Origin: Begonia masoniana
Taxonomy: Eukaryota > Streptophyta > Magnoliopsida > Cucurbitales > Begoniaceae
Assembly (NCBI GenBank): GCA_022432975.1
Contig: CM039510.1
Location: 33,970,454-34,034,453 of the forward strand
Reading direction: 5' to 3'
Length of the DNA stretch: 64,000 nucleotides
The translations under genes were made by a program, and so were the position numbers. How positions within the stretch are numbered: the stretch's first letter is position 1; each line of letters begins with the position of its first letter. The notes under the pieces were generated by a model. It saw only the letters and a program-made list of their open reading frames with translations. It did no database searches and was not told the origin of the DNA. Below, piece after piece: positions 46,213 to 57,061 of this stretch.

Positions 46213-46860
46213 AGGAGCTGTGGACATTAGTAGTGTAGAAGCTGTGGACAATAGAAGTGCAGAAGCTGTGGACAATAGAAGTGCAGAAGCTGTGGACAAT
46301 AGAAGTGCAGAAGCAGTGGACCATAGAATTGCAGAAGCAGTGGACGATAGAAGTGCAGAAGCAGTGGACGATAGAAGTGAAGAAGCTGTGGACGATAGAA
46401 GTGCAGAAGCTGTGAACAATAGAAGTGCAGAAGCTGTGGACAATAGAAGTGTAGAAGCTGTGGACAATAGAATTGCAGAAGCAGTGGACAATAGAATTGC
46501 AGAAGCAGTGGACAATAGAAGTGCAGAAGCAGTGGACAATAGAATTGCAGAAGCTTTGGACAATAGAAGTGCAGAAGCTGTGGACAATAGAAGTGCAGAA
46601 GCTGTGGACAATAGAAGTGCAGAAGCTGTGGACAATAGAAGTGCAGAAGCAGTGGACAATAGAATTGCAGAAGAATTGGACAATAGAATTGCAGAAGCAG
46701 TGGACGACTATTTTAAAGGCAAAATGGACAACTGTTTTTGAAGGGCACCGTGGACGACTGTTTTAAAGGCAAAATGGACAACTATTTTTGAAGAGCAGCA
46801 TGGACGACTGTTTTAAAGGAAAAATGGACAACTGTTTTTGAAGCGCAGCGTGGACGAGAA
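46213..46860. repeat. Tandem repeats of the C cassette, 5' LTR copy (24 bp and 50 bp)
   Basis: About 20 copies of the 24-bp unit to about 46710, then three copies of the 50-bp unit (starts 46711, 46761 and 46811), against four in the 3' LTR. The long frames on both strands are a consequence of the period. Confidence 0.9.
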
Positions 46861-47385
46861 ACTTGAAAGGCAAAAATTGAAGGCAGAATGGACGACTATT
46901 TTACAGGGAGACATAAAACAGAAAGCATGAAAACTTCAAAACCCCAAAACCCGATTCCAAAACAAAGTTTTAAAACATGCTTGGAATCACGACAGAAGTT
47001 CAAAAATCTAACTGCATGGATCGATTTAAAATTTGAAACAATCCATGCATAACCTAAAAGGAGAGATTCCAAGCAGTTCCAGAATAATTCAAAACATACA
47101 TTCAACTGTCAAACAGAGGTTTTAAATACATCAAAACTAAGTCTATACACCATTTTAAAATCTCAGAAACGGTACGAACTTGACATACATTTCAAGAATT
47201 CACCAAAACAGAAGTTTTTAAAACATAAACAAAACACAAAACTTAAAACTTCACTCTCTCAGTCAGGAATATGTCTGGCTACCACAACCACCCCCGAAAG
47301 CTCGTGCCACCAACCACCTTTGCATCAGGCTGAGGCACAAAATCCTCATCCACGGGTTCCGTACCTACATCAGGGAGTTCACCAA

Positions 47386-47400
47386 TGAGTCTAAAACTCA
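47386..47400 (-). promoter_or_regulatory. Conserved LTR hairpin, C 5' LTR copy
   Basis: TGAGT-ctaaa-ACTCA, perfect stem. Confidence 0.6.
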
Positions 47401-48443
47401 ATAAGAACATGAAAATGCAATGATGCAAATGCTATGCATGAATCTTCAGAAATACAGTGACATTACAGAATATTACTTTTCACTGGCAGGGGTATAAGTG
47501 GGGCTTATAGGGGAACTGGCAAGTGCACTATCAGGCACATACAGAAATACAGAACATAACAGAAACAGAGGGCCAGTCCCTGTCCCACATTTAACCGATA
47601 CATTACATTCAGATTTTTATCTTTCTTAACTTCAAAACATGTGCAGAAAACATTTTGCATGAGCTTTTGGAAAAATCGTGAATGCATGGCCGTTTACTGA
47701 AATTAAAACAGTAGACAACAAAGATAACACAACAGAACGTGAAGCAAAACACAGACAACTCAGAATGTAAATTATAACGTATCTACCTAAAATAACCCGA
47801 CAGAAGTAAAACCTAGTATCTCCGTGATGTAGAGCCTTAAGGGCCAATCTACACACATGAACTTACCTGTGGTTGTAGAGCTGAATGCTTTGTTCACACG
47901 TCCTTGGTGATCAAAACCTATATCGTGAATAATCAGGTTGTCAACCCTAAACATTCGTAAAACTAAAAGTAACTAACCTAAACTCGTTAACTAATGAAAA
48001 ACAGTTACCTGTAACAGAGAAAATGGAAGAAAATAGGAGAACAAAGTTTTGGAAATTTGTCTCAGTCACCTGGAAGAGAGAAAACAGGAAGGAAGAGAAG
48101 AAACAGAGAGATGAAATGAAGGTTTCACGTAGAAGGAAAAACATGGCTTCTTCAACAAGTTGAACACTTGGCATCCAACCATTGGCTCCCTCCCACCAAC
48201 CTTAATTGGCTTCCCATTTTTCCCTTCTATTGATTTCTAACCAAAATGTTTTGTTTTGGTTACACTTAGTTTGGCTTTCCAATTTAAATTTTTATTTAAA
48301 TTCTTCGATTCGTTTTTCTCAACAATCCATCTTTCCGCAAGGCATCACAAAATTTCAATAAAAAAACACATTTTATTAATGGCCAATCCATCCCATTTAA
48401 TAGTTCAAGGAATAATTACATGGCTAAAATGTCGAGTGTTACA

Positions 48444-50410
48444 GTTTTAGTACGGGGTAGGAAAAATAGGGGATATGTTAGGAAAGGACTAGTTTTATTT
48501 TGTGATGATTGTAGTTTTTGTTTTTGATGTTGATAATTCAATGAAAAAATCAAATTCCTAACTTATTAATTCCTTGAAAAACAACGCTGTCATTCATTAT
48601 CAATTTTTAACTTAGGATTATTCCCTTTCTAATAATTTTCCATCCACAAAGCACTAATTATTTTTTAGCTTGCTTAGGGATATTATCCTAATAGGATTTA
48701 AATTTTTTTTATTTAAATGATGAATTGTCGATGTTAACAAAAGAAAACTAAAGGTCAAGAAGTCCTTGAAGAAATAAGTTTGGGGGTTATATGTATATAA
48801 AAAGAAGTGATAACTATTGCAATTCCCTAATATACTTTCAATCTCAAGTGAGCCGCTTAGATACTAGATGGTAAAATTCACATATAGGGACTATGAGAGG
48901 AACTTCATTGCAATAATATTGACTATACTTCTCCATATCAGTATATGAGTATTTATTTTTAAGTGACACTACTGAGTAATTAGAGACCTTCATTACCAAT
49001 GTTGGAGAAGAATTTGAGCATATACATACTATGGAAAATTGTTATATTAGGTGGTAATTCTATGTTAGGTTGTTTTTAATGTGTTAGGTGGAATGTTTAA
49101 TAGGATTACAAGTATGGAGAATACATGAAATTTAATAATGTTGCATTGAGATTCTATAATTTTGATCAATTTATGCGTCACTCGAGGACGAGTAATGATT
49201 CAAGTTTGGGGGTATTTGATAACTCTTGAAAAAGATTTTAGGTTAATATCAATATATGAAAATTACTTAATTCAAGTGAATGTTGATTTATTTAGGTCAT
49301 AATTATTGAATTGCTACACGATCTATAACATTGTCTGTTTTAAATAATTAAATGATTTTATGTATGTTTCCAAGAATATTATATTATTAGCACTAAAATA
49401 ATTGTTTAAAATCGTGTAAAGGATGTCAGCTGGGTTATGCAAATGGAAATCGAGAAGATTGAGCAAAAAGATCTCATTGAAGAATTTAAATTGATACACA
49501 ACAAGGAATCACCGTGGAAGAAGGCAACAAAAAGAGAAAATCTCAAGATTCAAGGAAGGAAAAATCAGAGGAAATAAAATAGGAGATTGAGATTAAAGAA
49601 GAGGAGGCTGACAAGAGGACGAAAAAAGGAGAGCTTTCAACGGGGAGAAGAAGATCCCCAAGGAGAAGAGCTGCTGCCTTCAAATCTCTATCCATATTCT
49701 GTAGATTTCTTTAACTTTTGATCATTCTGTTATGGATATTTTTTATACAATTGTTTTTTATAATTTTATGATAATGGGCTAAGAACTCTTTTTAGTTAGG
49801 GAATAAAGTACTTGTTACAATAGTTTCATTGCTTGCCAAGATTGTTTGTTTTTGTTTGAATAATTTATTATAATTATTAGGGTTTAATTCAATCTATGTT
49901 GACGAAAAATTTTGATTATATATGTTCGTGTCATATTGAGAAATAGATAAGAATTTTGAGATGCATGATAAATTATACGAATTTTATATAAGTTGTTAAT
50001 GTTCAATTTGTATGGCATTGATAATAAGACATCATTAACGTTCAAATTAATCTTTCTCTGTCTATAAATTGAAGAGAGATTAAATTGAACCACCAAGCAA
50101 TTTGAAAGAGCCTTGGTATTTATTAAATTTTTGTTGTTCGAACAATTTGCTATAATAATTTGTGGATTTGATAGTGAAACTTACGTAACAAGGAAATCAA
50201 CCCTACCAATATTCTCAATATCAAAACAAACCTAGTTTTAATTTGGTATGTTATTTTATATTTCTTTTAAAAAATCAAATATGTTATTTTTACATCTCGG
50301 ATTGTTTTATGCAATATAATTTAATTAAGTTTATCCTCATGGGTTCGACTTTTACTTCTCTTTATTACTTTGTTAGCAACACATGTACTTGCGTTAGGTA
50401 TGAGTTTTTC
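48444..50410 (+). mobile_element. Host element H: degenerate Athila/Tat-like or LARD relic
   Basis: The right part of the element in which C inserted. A polypurine tract CAAGTTTGGGGGTATT ends at 49216 and is followed by an LTR-like start TGATAACTC at 49217. This arrangement, preceded by ACTCGAGGACGAGTAATG, is typical of the 3' ends of Athila/Tat-like or large non-coding elements in plants. Downstream, ATGGGCTAAGAACTC and the GGGTTCGAC stretch near 50340 resemble such LTRs. No protein domain is recognised, so the class is an inference from these signals; the end near 50410 is approximate. Confidence 0.5.
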
Positions 50411-51244
50411 AATAACAACGTAAGAGCCTCTCAAATTGCATTGTGGACATGAACAAGTCCAGGATGCAACCTTTTTCATAGTATGACCCAATAATGAGAT
50501 CAAGTGAAAGTCAATAGTTAATCATCTACAATTTAGAGTATAAATGGATTGTATTGAACATTCTAAATGACTTGAAATTGTATGAGGAAACAAATTAAAA
50601 TATTAATGCAAAATGCACATTCAAACAAAATGATTTAAATGCAAAACATTCACTCCAAGCTTATTATATTACCCTAATAGAAAGGGTGAACAACAAAATT
50701 ATTCAATAACATTAATCACAATTTCACTATCATCATTAAGTGATCCAAAAAAGAAAAAGACAGGTTCAATAATATTATATCACCATTTCACTATTTTAAA
50801 AATCCAAAAATTAGTGTGAAAATCAATATAAAATCTTATTCAAAAATATAAATCATTGATAAAGATGTCATGAGAATTTCATTAACTTAAGATAAAGCAA
50901 GAAATTGTAAAACAAATAGAGCATAACTAAACAAATAGAGAGGACTTCATTAGGAACTTGGTCCTTGCTCAACAATGACATGCACGGGTCACAAAAGACT
51001 CATGCATAACAAACATAATACTATGGTAAAAGAAATTTAAATACTTTAACCATTTATGAAATTATAATATAAGAGTATAAATACTTACATGCAACCTACA
51101 AGCAAAAGTAAAACCCATAAATAGGCCTTGTGAGTTTCCTCCTTTGTCTCTTCCTCGTCCTCGTCATCTGGTTATTGTGTTTCCCATTGTTGCACTAGCA
51201 ACAATGCAACTACTGTTTCCTACACCTTAACGGCCCAATATCCT
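50411..51244. other. AT-rich stretch without recognised gene
   Basis: I see no protein domain, clear repeat or terminal structure here. The small frames are short and not conserved. Confidence 0.4.
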
Positions 51245-51437
51245 TCTCTCACGGCTTTGTTTGGTGGAGACTTTCCAGTCGGTCACCCAACCTGGTACTA
51301 CTCTCGCCGAAGCATTTTTAACTTCCAAGTTCTTATGGGATCTATTGTCAATTGTGCTCCAAAACGCGTCTTACTATATTGGGAGGGTCTCTTTACATAT
51401 GTTTCATTTCCACATACTTCCCCAAGCGATGTGGGAT
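51245..51437 (-). mobile_element. Cassandra-type LTR with 5S rRNA-derived promoter
   Basis: On the minus strand a segment starting TCACAATCCCACATCGC leads, via AGACGCGTTTTGG, into a stretch (51266-51343) that follows the 3' two thirds of plant 5S rRNA: GATCCCATAAGAACT, AAGTTAAAAATGCTTCGGCG, AGAGTAGTACCAGG and TTGGGTGACC. These cover the internal promoter of 5S genes (box A, intermediate element, box C). 5S-like sequence inside such a flank is the hallmark of Cassandra terminal-repeat-in-miniature elements. Divergence in box A suggests an old copy. The outer edges are approximate. Confidence 0.75.
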
Positions 51438-51600
51438 TGTGACGACCCCTTTTTACGACCCGTCACCTTCCGGTTAGCCTACGCGGACGTACTGCCATCC
51501 GAGTTCCGGTTCGTACAGCCATCGTGCACATACTTACACATCCGGGTCATCACATATTTGTTCCAGGTTACATGTGTTGGCCATCAACAAGCTAAATAAA
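51438..51600. other. GC-richer LTR-like fragment
   Basis: Begins TGTGACGACCCC (51431-51442), like the outer ends of A and C LTRs, and is clearly richer in G+C than its neighbours, but it does not align with the LTR bodies here. Possibly a fragment of another gypsy LTR. Confidence 0.3.
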
Positions 51601-51609
51601 ATGAAACTG

Positions 51610-52300
51610 CATCTTCATGTATATTTTCTGGTGATAGTATTCATGCACGTATAATTCAAATGATTCGTCAAAACATGCAGATATGGAATTATATGCACAC
51701 ACAAAATTTCAATAAACTTCCACTTGTAACAATTGCGCACACATTTATTCAAATTGACAATGTATTGTTCATTACTGTTACTCACCTTAAACTGAGCAGC
51801 TCCTACCAATGTTGGACTCTAGTTTTGAGCCGCAAGTTGTAGTTTATCTAGCTTTTTCTTTATATGAGGACACAATATATCTATCGATTCAGCCATATTT
51901 TGTTGTTGCTTTATAATTATGGACATCATACTCTTTTCAATCATTTCAAACATGGTTAGGATAAGTTTGTCCCTAGCTGGCATAATGCAAGTATTGAAAG
52001 ACTCACTCAAGTTATTCAAACTTATGTTGCACTTTGGGATCGAGCTAAATGCATATATTACTCAAAATCTCATATTAATGCCTCTTAAATATTTGTTTGT
52101 TCCATAATCAATTAAAGCTAATTTTTTCAATTCTCATTCAAAGACACTGCAGTTGTGGCCTTAGATGCATTCTACATTGCACCTTTGTGCAACTTATCTT
52201 GAAACTGCTTTTTGAAATTGAAATACAAATGTCTAAGGCAAAAATGATGTTAAGCTACGAGTACAAACATCTCCAAAGCATGCCATAACCCATAACAACT
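51610..52300 (-). pseudogene. MULE (Mutator-like) transposase relic
   Basis: Three frame-shifted pieces read in order on the minus strand. CLRHLYFNFKKQFQDKL near 52220-52260 matches the conserved region after the DDE core of MuDR-type transposases. NNLSESFNTCIMPARDKLI near 51960-52015 is the well-known NN-SESFN-ARdkPI block. CVRNCYKWKFIEILCVHII near 51690-51760 is a SWIM-type zinc-finger region. Stops and shifts occur between them. No terminal inverted repeats were recognised. Cut-and-paste transposase; clearly dead. Confidence 0.75.
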
Positions 52301-53540
52301 AAGACAATGCATGATAAGATAAACATACAATAATATGAAACACAATGCATCACACCTTTTATTAATTTAAAATAAAAGTTCATCCACAACCCACTCAATA
52401 TATATCTGTCAGCAATAACTCTAAAAACCACGGCATGAGTGCCTTTTCACCAATACGATAGCAACTATATGCATTCTATAATTGTAACCAATGCCCAAAA
52501 CTGTAAGCAACAAGCTTGAGCATCGATCTTACAAATGACATCATTCCAAACATAGGATGAATGTAATATTGAGATTACAATCCTTCCAAATTGTTTTAAT
52601 AATGGAAGATAGATCTGATATAGATTGATTTTTTGTCACCAATTTGGCGAAAACATGTTGAATTTCCATCTTTCTTGAATAGTTGTGAAAATTATGAAAA
52701 CTCTTTATTTGAAAGGTAAGTTCCATTTGAATCTTTGATGTGAACCAAGGAGCGATAAATTTCAAAGTCAAGGACAATGATCTATTAGAAGATAAAGAAG
52801 ATTCGATGAACAAATCTTCACATGGTTTAGTCGTGGAAACCTGAGAAAAAGAGTCATCATGAGCAAATGACTATGAAAATAAATAGCTTCGTAGCATGGA
52901 AGTGGGTCTCACAAAAATTGGCAAAACAAGAACTATGAGGCACGGAGTTGGGCTACACAAATCCCCATGGATTGGAGAGAGAAGGGTAAAGATTCACGCA
53001 AACTAGAAGAGATAAAGATTCATGTGGATTGGAAAGAGATAAAAATCTACATGAGTTGGTTGATAATGTGCCCAAGTTGAGGCCAAGTCAAAGCCCAAGA
53101 GCAAGGATCCAATTGAACATATGGTTGGCCCAATGACTAGAGGGAGAAGCCAAACATACATAAAGATTTGAAGAGGGTGCGGTGCAAATGCTCACAAATA
53201 ACTAAAAAGAGAGGGTGCGACGCACATGCACATGTAAGAATTAAAAACGACATGCGTCAAGCACATGTTCATACATGGATTTAAAAGTCACATGAACAAG
53301 CACAACTTAAGTGCATGCAAATCAAGCAAATCTCATAGGAAAGATCTCATTCGACCGAAACTATTTAAATTAAATTAAATCAAATCATGTTCAAAACATA
53401 GTTTAAACATGAGATGACATCCAATCATGCAAATGATCATAATTTACATGATTTTAGGAGTTATTTTTGTTTTTCTTTTTAGCATTTAATTTAATTTTAA
53501 CGTATAACACATTTAATGGAAAAACACTTCAATTTAATAG
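52301..53540. other. AT-rich stretch without recognised gene, partly LTR of G
   Basis: No domain found. The right part may belong to the 5' LTR of element G, whose start I cannot fix because its partner LTR is not in the window. Confidence 0.35.
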
Positions 53541-53829
53541 GACAAGTTTGAAATAAAAATTGAGTTTTTTTAGAGAGGATTTCTCTTTGGTTCTTTGCGA
53601 AGAACATTGATCTTTTTCAAGTCACGCTTGAAGAATCTCGTTTTATAGCTTTGGTTTTTACCAACGAGTTTGGTCTAGATCAAGCTCCTATTTTGATAAC
53701 TATGATTCCATCGAATTCATCAATTGTGGTCTAGTTTCTTCTCTATTCTTGAATTGAAAAGACGTTCTTTTAAACTATTCTGCTTGTTGAAGGGTCTCGG
53801 ATCTTCTAATATTCAGGGTTCGTATCAGT

Positions 53830-53841
53830 TGGTATCAGAGC
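53830..53841 (+). other. Primer-binding site of element G
   Basis: TGGTATCAGAGC, initiator-methionine tRNA type, two bases after the LTR end CGTATCA. Confidence 0.75.
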
Positions 53842-54519
53842 TTTGGCTCCTTGATTCAAGAAGCTATTTTTATCATTTTATTGTCTTTCTTCTTGATTTT
53901 TCCTTATAAAAAAAAGAGTTGTCAAAAGTCAAAAAAAAAAAAAATTCATGGTTTCTCTTCTAGCCAAACACTCAAGATTTGATTTTTATCAATGTTTTCT
54001 ACTCCTTTGATTTCGTCTACTTGAAAATTCGTAAGGGTAAAAAAAAAATCTTTTTTCTCTACTTGAAAGTCGCAAAGGTCCAAAAAAAAAGGAAAGAAAA
54101 GTTTTCTTTTCGAAAATCTTCATCTTTTCTCAGCATTCAAAAATTGTTTATCATTTATTTATATAATTCAATTCAAGTCTTTGAGTTGTTGCCTTCTTCG
54201 AAATTGATTCAAAATTCTACTCTTGATTTAGCCATTCTTAAATATTTAAATTTTGAGCTTAAAGGTCTGATTTTTTTTTTGTTAGGCATGTTGAATTTTT
54301 ACAACCGATCAAGTTCTTACGTAAAGAACTAAAAGGGAGATTAAGAGGCAAAAGGCAAGAGCAAGAGATTATCCTATAAAAGTCATATTTCGAGTGAAAC
54401 ACGAGTGGAGTGACATTCATTGAGTGCGAAAACATGAGGGAGAGTGTGAGAACCATAAAGTTGTTTTATTTGTTGATTACTAACACTTTTTATTTATTTG
54501 ATTCTTTTGGCCAAAAACA

Positions 54520-55299
54520 ATGAGTGAGGGGCACAACTACATTGATTTAAAAAAGTTCATGAAAGTCATACAAGATTTATACATGGCTCTAACCCGGAGA
54601 ATGAAACGATTGGAAACTCCGACCCTTAGCCATGCACGGCAAAAAAAAAGATTTTGATAGGGAATTTGAATAGTATAGTGGTTATTCCCAAATGAAATGA
54701 ATGAGAGGATAAACCGAGAAGACAATGATTTACAAAATATCAAGGTAAATATTCCACCTTTTCAAGGGAAGAACGACCCCGAGAGATATTTGGATTGGGA
54801 ATGAAAAGTAGACTTGATATTTAAGTTTCAAAGTTATTTGGAGGATAAGAAGTTTAAGTTGATCACCAAGTAGTTCATGGACTACGCTAGTATTTGATGA
54901 GATCAATTAGCTAAGAACCAGAGGAGGAATGGTGAAACACAAATCGACACGTGGTAAGACTTGAAGGCCCACATGAAAAAAAGGTATGTTCCATCATACA
55001 ACTATAGAGACGTGTATCGAAAGCTCCGAAATTTGACACAAGGTCTCAAAAGTGTGCAGGAATATCACAAAGAGATGGAGGTAGCCATGATTAAAGCCAA
55101 TGTGGAAGAAGATACAGAAGCAACCATGGCTCGGTTTATTGAGGGATTGAATCAAGATATTGTGGATGTGGTGGATCTACAACACTACATCGACATGGAA
55201 GAGTTGCTACACAAGCAAATCAAAATTGAGATGGAACTAAAGGCTAAGAGAAGTACTAGGGTGGGTACAACATCAACGACAACTTGGCAAACAAATTAA
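54520..55299 (+). pseudogene. Element G gag (broken)
   Basis: Starts MSEGHNYIDLKKFMKVIQDL at 54520, the first good ATG after the primer site. After stops near 54655 it goes on with IPPFQGKNDPERYLDWE near 54750 and the retrotransposon-gag domain (MKKRYVPSYNYRDVYRKL, then NVEEDTEATMARFIEGLNQD) to about 55299. Several stops lie between 54800 and 54960. No zinc knuckle follows before D begins, so the C-terminus is missing. Confidence 0.75.
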
Positions 55300-55669
55300 A
55301 AGAATGAGAATCCAAAACCTAGAGAGGATTCTAAGGAAAAAGTTGTGGCCAACAATGAAGGATTACCATAAAAATCTAAGGCTGATTAAATCCATTAAAT
55401 TTATTAACTTTGTTTACTAATAAGTTTGCTCTTGTGTATAAATGTCACATCCCTTACACTATACCCTTAATTTCCCGTATAAAATTTTTCTTTTTATAAC
55501 CTCATGTGACCTTAATAACGTTGATTCATTAAGTCGAGGTCTAGAGTGTTGAAAATTATTTTTAAAACCATTTAAATAAAACTTAAAACAATTTATCAAA
55601 CAATTAAAACAAACAGAGGCGAAATACAGAAAGGAACCGAGGGCAAAAGGGACAATCGTCCCAAAAACT

Positions 55670-55890
55670 ACAGGGGCGATCAATCGCCCCATTGCCAGGC
55701 AATCGATCGCCATAACAAAAAATGGAGGGGCAATCGATCGCCCCTCACACTGGCGATCGATCGCCCCAGCGATCAATCACCAGCCGATCGATCGCCCCTT
55801 GTTTGGCGATCGATCGGCAACTTCTCTGGATTTCTCGAGAGAAGTTACCAACACTTGCCGATCGATCGCTACCTTAGGCGATCGATCGGT
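55670..55890. repeat. Palindrome cassette of D 3' LTR (ATCGATCG)
   Basis: Seven copies of ATCGATCG within about 190 bp, most inside longer palindromes such as GGGGCAATCGATCGCCCC, plus GGGGCGATCAATCGCCCC at 55673-55690. Two more hairpins (CTTCTCTGG...GAGAGAAG and CTCCCTGG...CCAGGGAG) lie in or next to it. Related to the cassette of S; absent from the 5' LTR of D. Confidence 0.85.
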
Positions 55891-56483
55891 ACACTCCCTG
55901 GAATCCAAAATTTCCAGGGAGCTCGCCTCTCACTTCTTCTTTCTTTCCTCCTTTTTCCTGCATAATTTCCGTACAACTCATACACCCTAAACTTTTCAAC
56001 ATAACTCATTCATAACTTCACTCATTCCTCCCTTTTGTAAATCACCAAATAAGCAACCCGAAACATTTCCTAGAACGTGTTTAAAAACATAGTAAACTTT
56101 CGTAAAAACGAACTGCGTGGATCCATTTAAAACCTAAACAATTCCTCCTATTTTAAAGAAAATTCCAAGCAGTTCTATATCATTTAAATTAACAAGCTTA
56201 ACAAAACGCTTTTTAAAACGGTTTACCAAAACGTTCAAAACATCAATACGTTTATCTATCAACTATCCAGATACCAACAGCCTAAAACGTTCTATCTATA
56301 CAACTTTCCTATGTTTCTCTCTGTTTAAAACATCAATACATTTACTTACGTCCCTACAGGTCAAAAAGCGCTCCGACTGCCAAGCAAACTCCCACGGGCC
56401 ATCTTTCTTCAACTGATCATTCCTCGGGTGGAGGGATCTCGTCCTCACCTGTATCAAGATCACCTACACCATACAGACAACTA

Positions 56484-56498
56484 TGAGCTAAAGGCTCA
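56484..56498 (-). promoter_or_regulatory. Conserved LTR hairpin, D 3' LTR copy
   Basis: TGAGC-taaag-GCTCA, perfect 5-bp stem with flanking ACT/AGT. Confidence 0.65.
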
Positions 56499-57024
56499 GT
56501 AAGTTTCGTAAATGCGGATGCATGCAGTGCATATGAAGTTCAGAAATCATGCAGAATACATAACAGATCGTGGCAGACAGATTGTCATCGAGATCCCAGC
56601 CCGCTAGATGGAGAGGACACGTCCGACGGTTGGAAAACCCTTTCCACATAGCAGGGGGAGACATGCTTACATCCGTAACATCCACGCCTGAACCCCACCT
56701 CGCATGACCAGATAACAGATTACGTATTTTAGTTTCATTAGGTGTGATATCGTGACAAGCTCCTCTCAGCCTTCACGATAGATCAATAGCCCCCTTTCGA
56801 GCCACACCACTTTTGTTTAAAACGTAGTGCGAAAATTCAGTTTCTATGCTCGTTTGAAAATCGTGATACATGAACAATTTAATATATAAAATAACCAACG
56901 AACATGTGTACCATCAAGACGATAAAACATAACCTAAAAAGGCAACCAATCCTATCTACCTAACCAAAGCATTTAAACAAACAAATCACCAATGTTTCTC
57001 AACAAGACTTCGATGTACGGTGTA

Positions 57025-57061
57025 GGCCAATCGGCCATAGTAAGTCACGAGAACTTACCTC
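57025..57061 (-). promoter_or_regulatory. Donor-like AGGTAAGT plus GGCC inverted repeat (D)
   Basis: Sense GAGGTAAGT (57061-57053) followed by GGCCGATTGGCC (57036-57025), spacing as in S. Confidence 0.6.

Larger units (their letters stand above)
12311..48443 (-). mobile_element. Ty3/gypsy Tekay-like retrotransposon C (split by element B)
   Basis: 5' LTR 46000-48443, primer site 45982-45995, gag from 45836, then protease, RT, RNase H and integrase down to 41425, polypurine tract 41385-41398, and a 3' LTR in two parts (12311-14343 and 40860-41384). The whole is bounded by the 5-bp duplication GTTTT at 12306-12310 and 48444-48448. B is inserted in the 3' LTR with its own duplication TATAT. C is the same broad family as A (same 3' internal end and LTR plan) but its LTR cassette is a different 24-bp repeat. 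Frameshifts and stops make it non-functional. Confidence 0.88.
46000..48443 (-). repeat. 5' LTR of element C
   Basis: TGTGATGACC to GAGTGTTACA, 2444 bp. Holds the 24-bp and 50-bp repeats, the hairpin (47386-47400), a degraded GGCC repeat (AGCCTTAAGGGCC near 47833) and a donor-like ACTTACCTG (47861-47869, minus). Followed by the target duplication GTTTT (48444-48448). Confidence 0.88.
53541..55442 (+). mobile_element. Chromovirus-like element G (LTR end, primer site, gag), cut by D
   Basis: LTR 3' end at CGTATCA (53827), then the primer site TGGTATCAGAGC at 53830-53841, an untranslated leader, and gag from 54520. D is inserted downstream of gag, with the last five bases before it ATAAA (55438-55442). 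G is different from the Tekay copies: its gag is of the type with VEEDTEATMARFIEGLN, known from other plant chromovirus lineages (Reina/CRM-like; exact lineage not certain). The left limit given is nominal. Confidence 0.65.

Noticed and set aside
46141..46766. Long overlapping frames in the C 5' LTR repeats
   Set aside because: Same reason as for 12541-13081; these are repeat artefacts.
51266..51343. A functional 5S rRNA gene
   Set aside because: Only about two thirds of 5S is present, box A is degraded, and the flank is that of a Cassandra-type LTR.
53541..53827. Exact start of the G 5' LTR
   Set aside because: No partner LTR or duplication is visible, so only the end next to the primer site can be stated.
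55670..55890. CGATCG palindromes like cyanobacterial HIP1 (GCGATCGC), suggesting contamination
   Set aside because: They are confined to LTR cassettes, the related LTR S has the decayed form, and the flanks are plant retrotransposon sequence.
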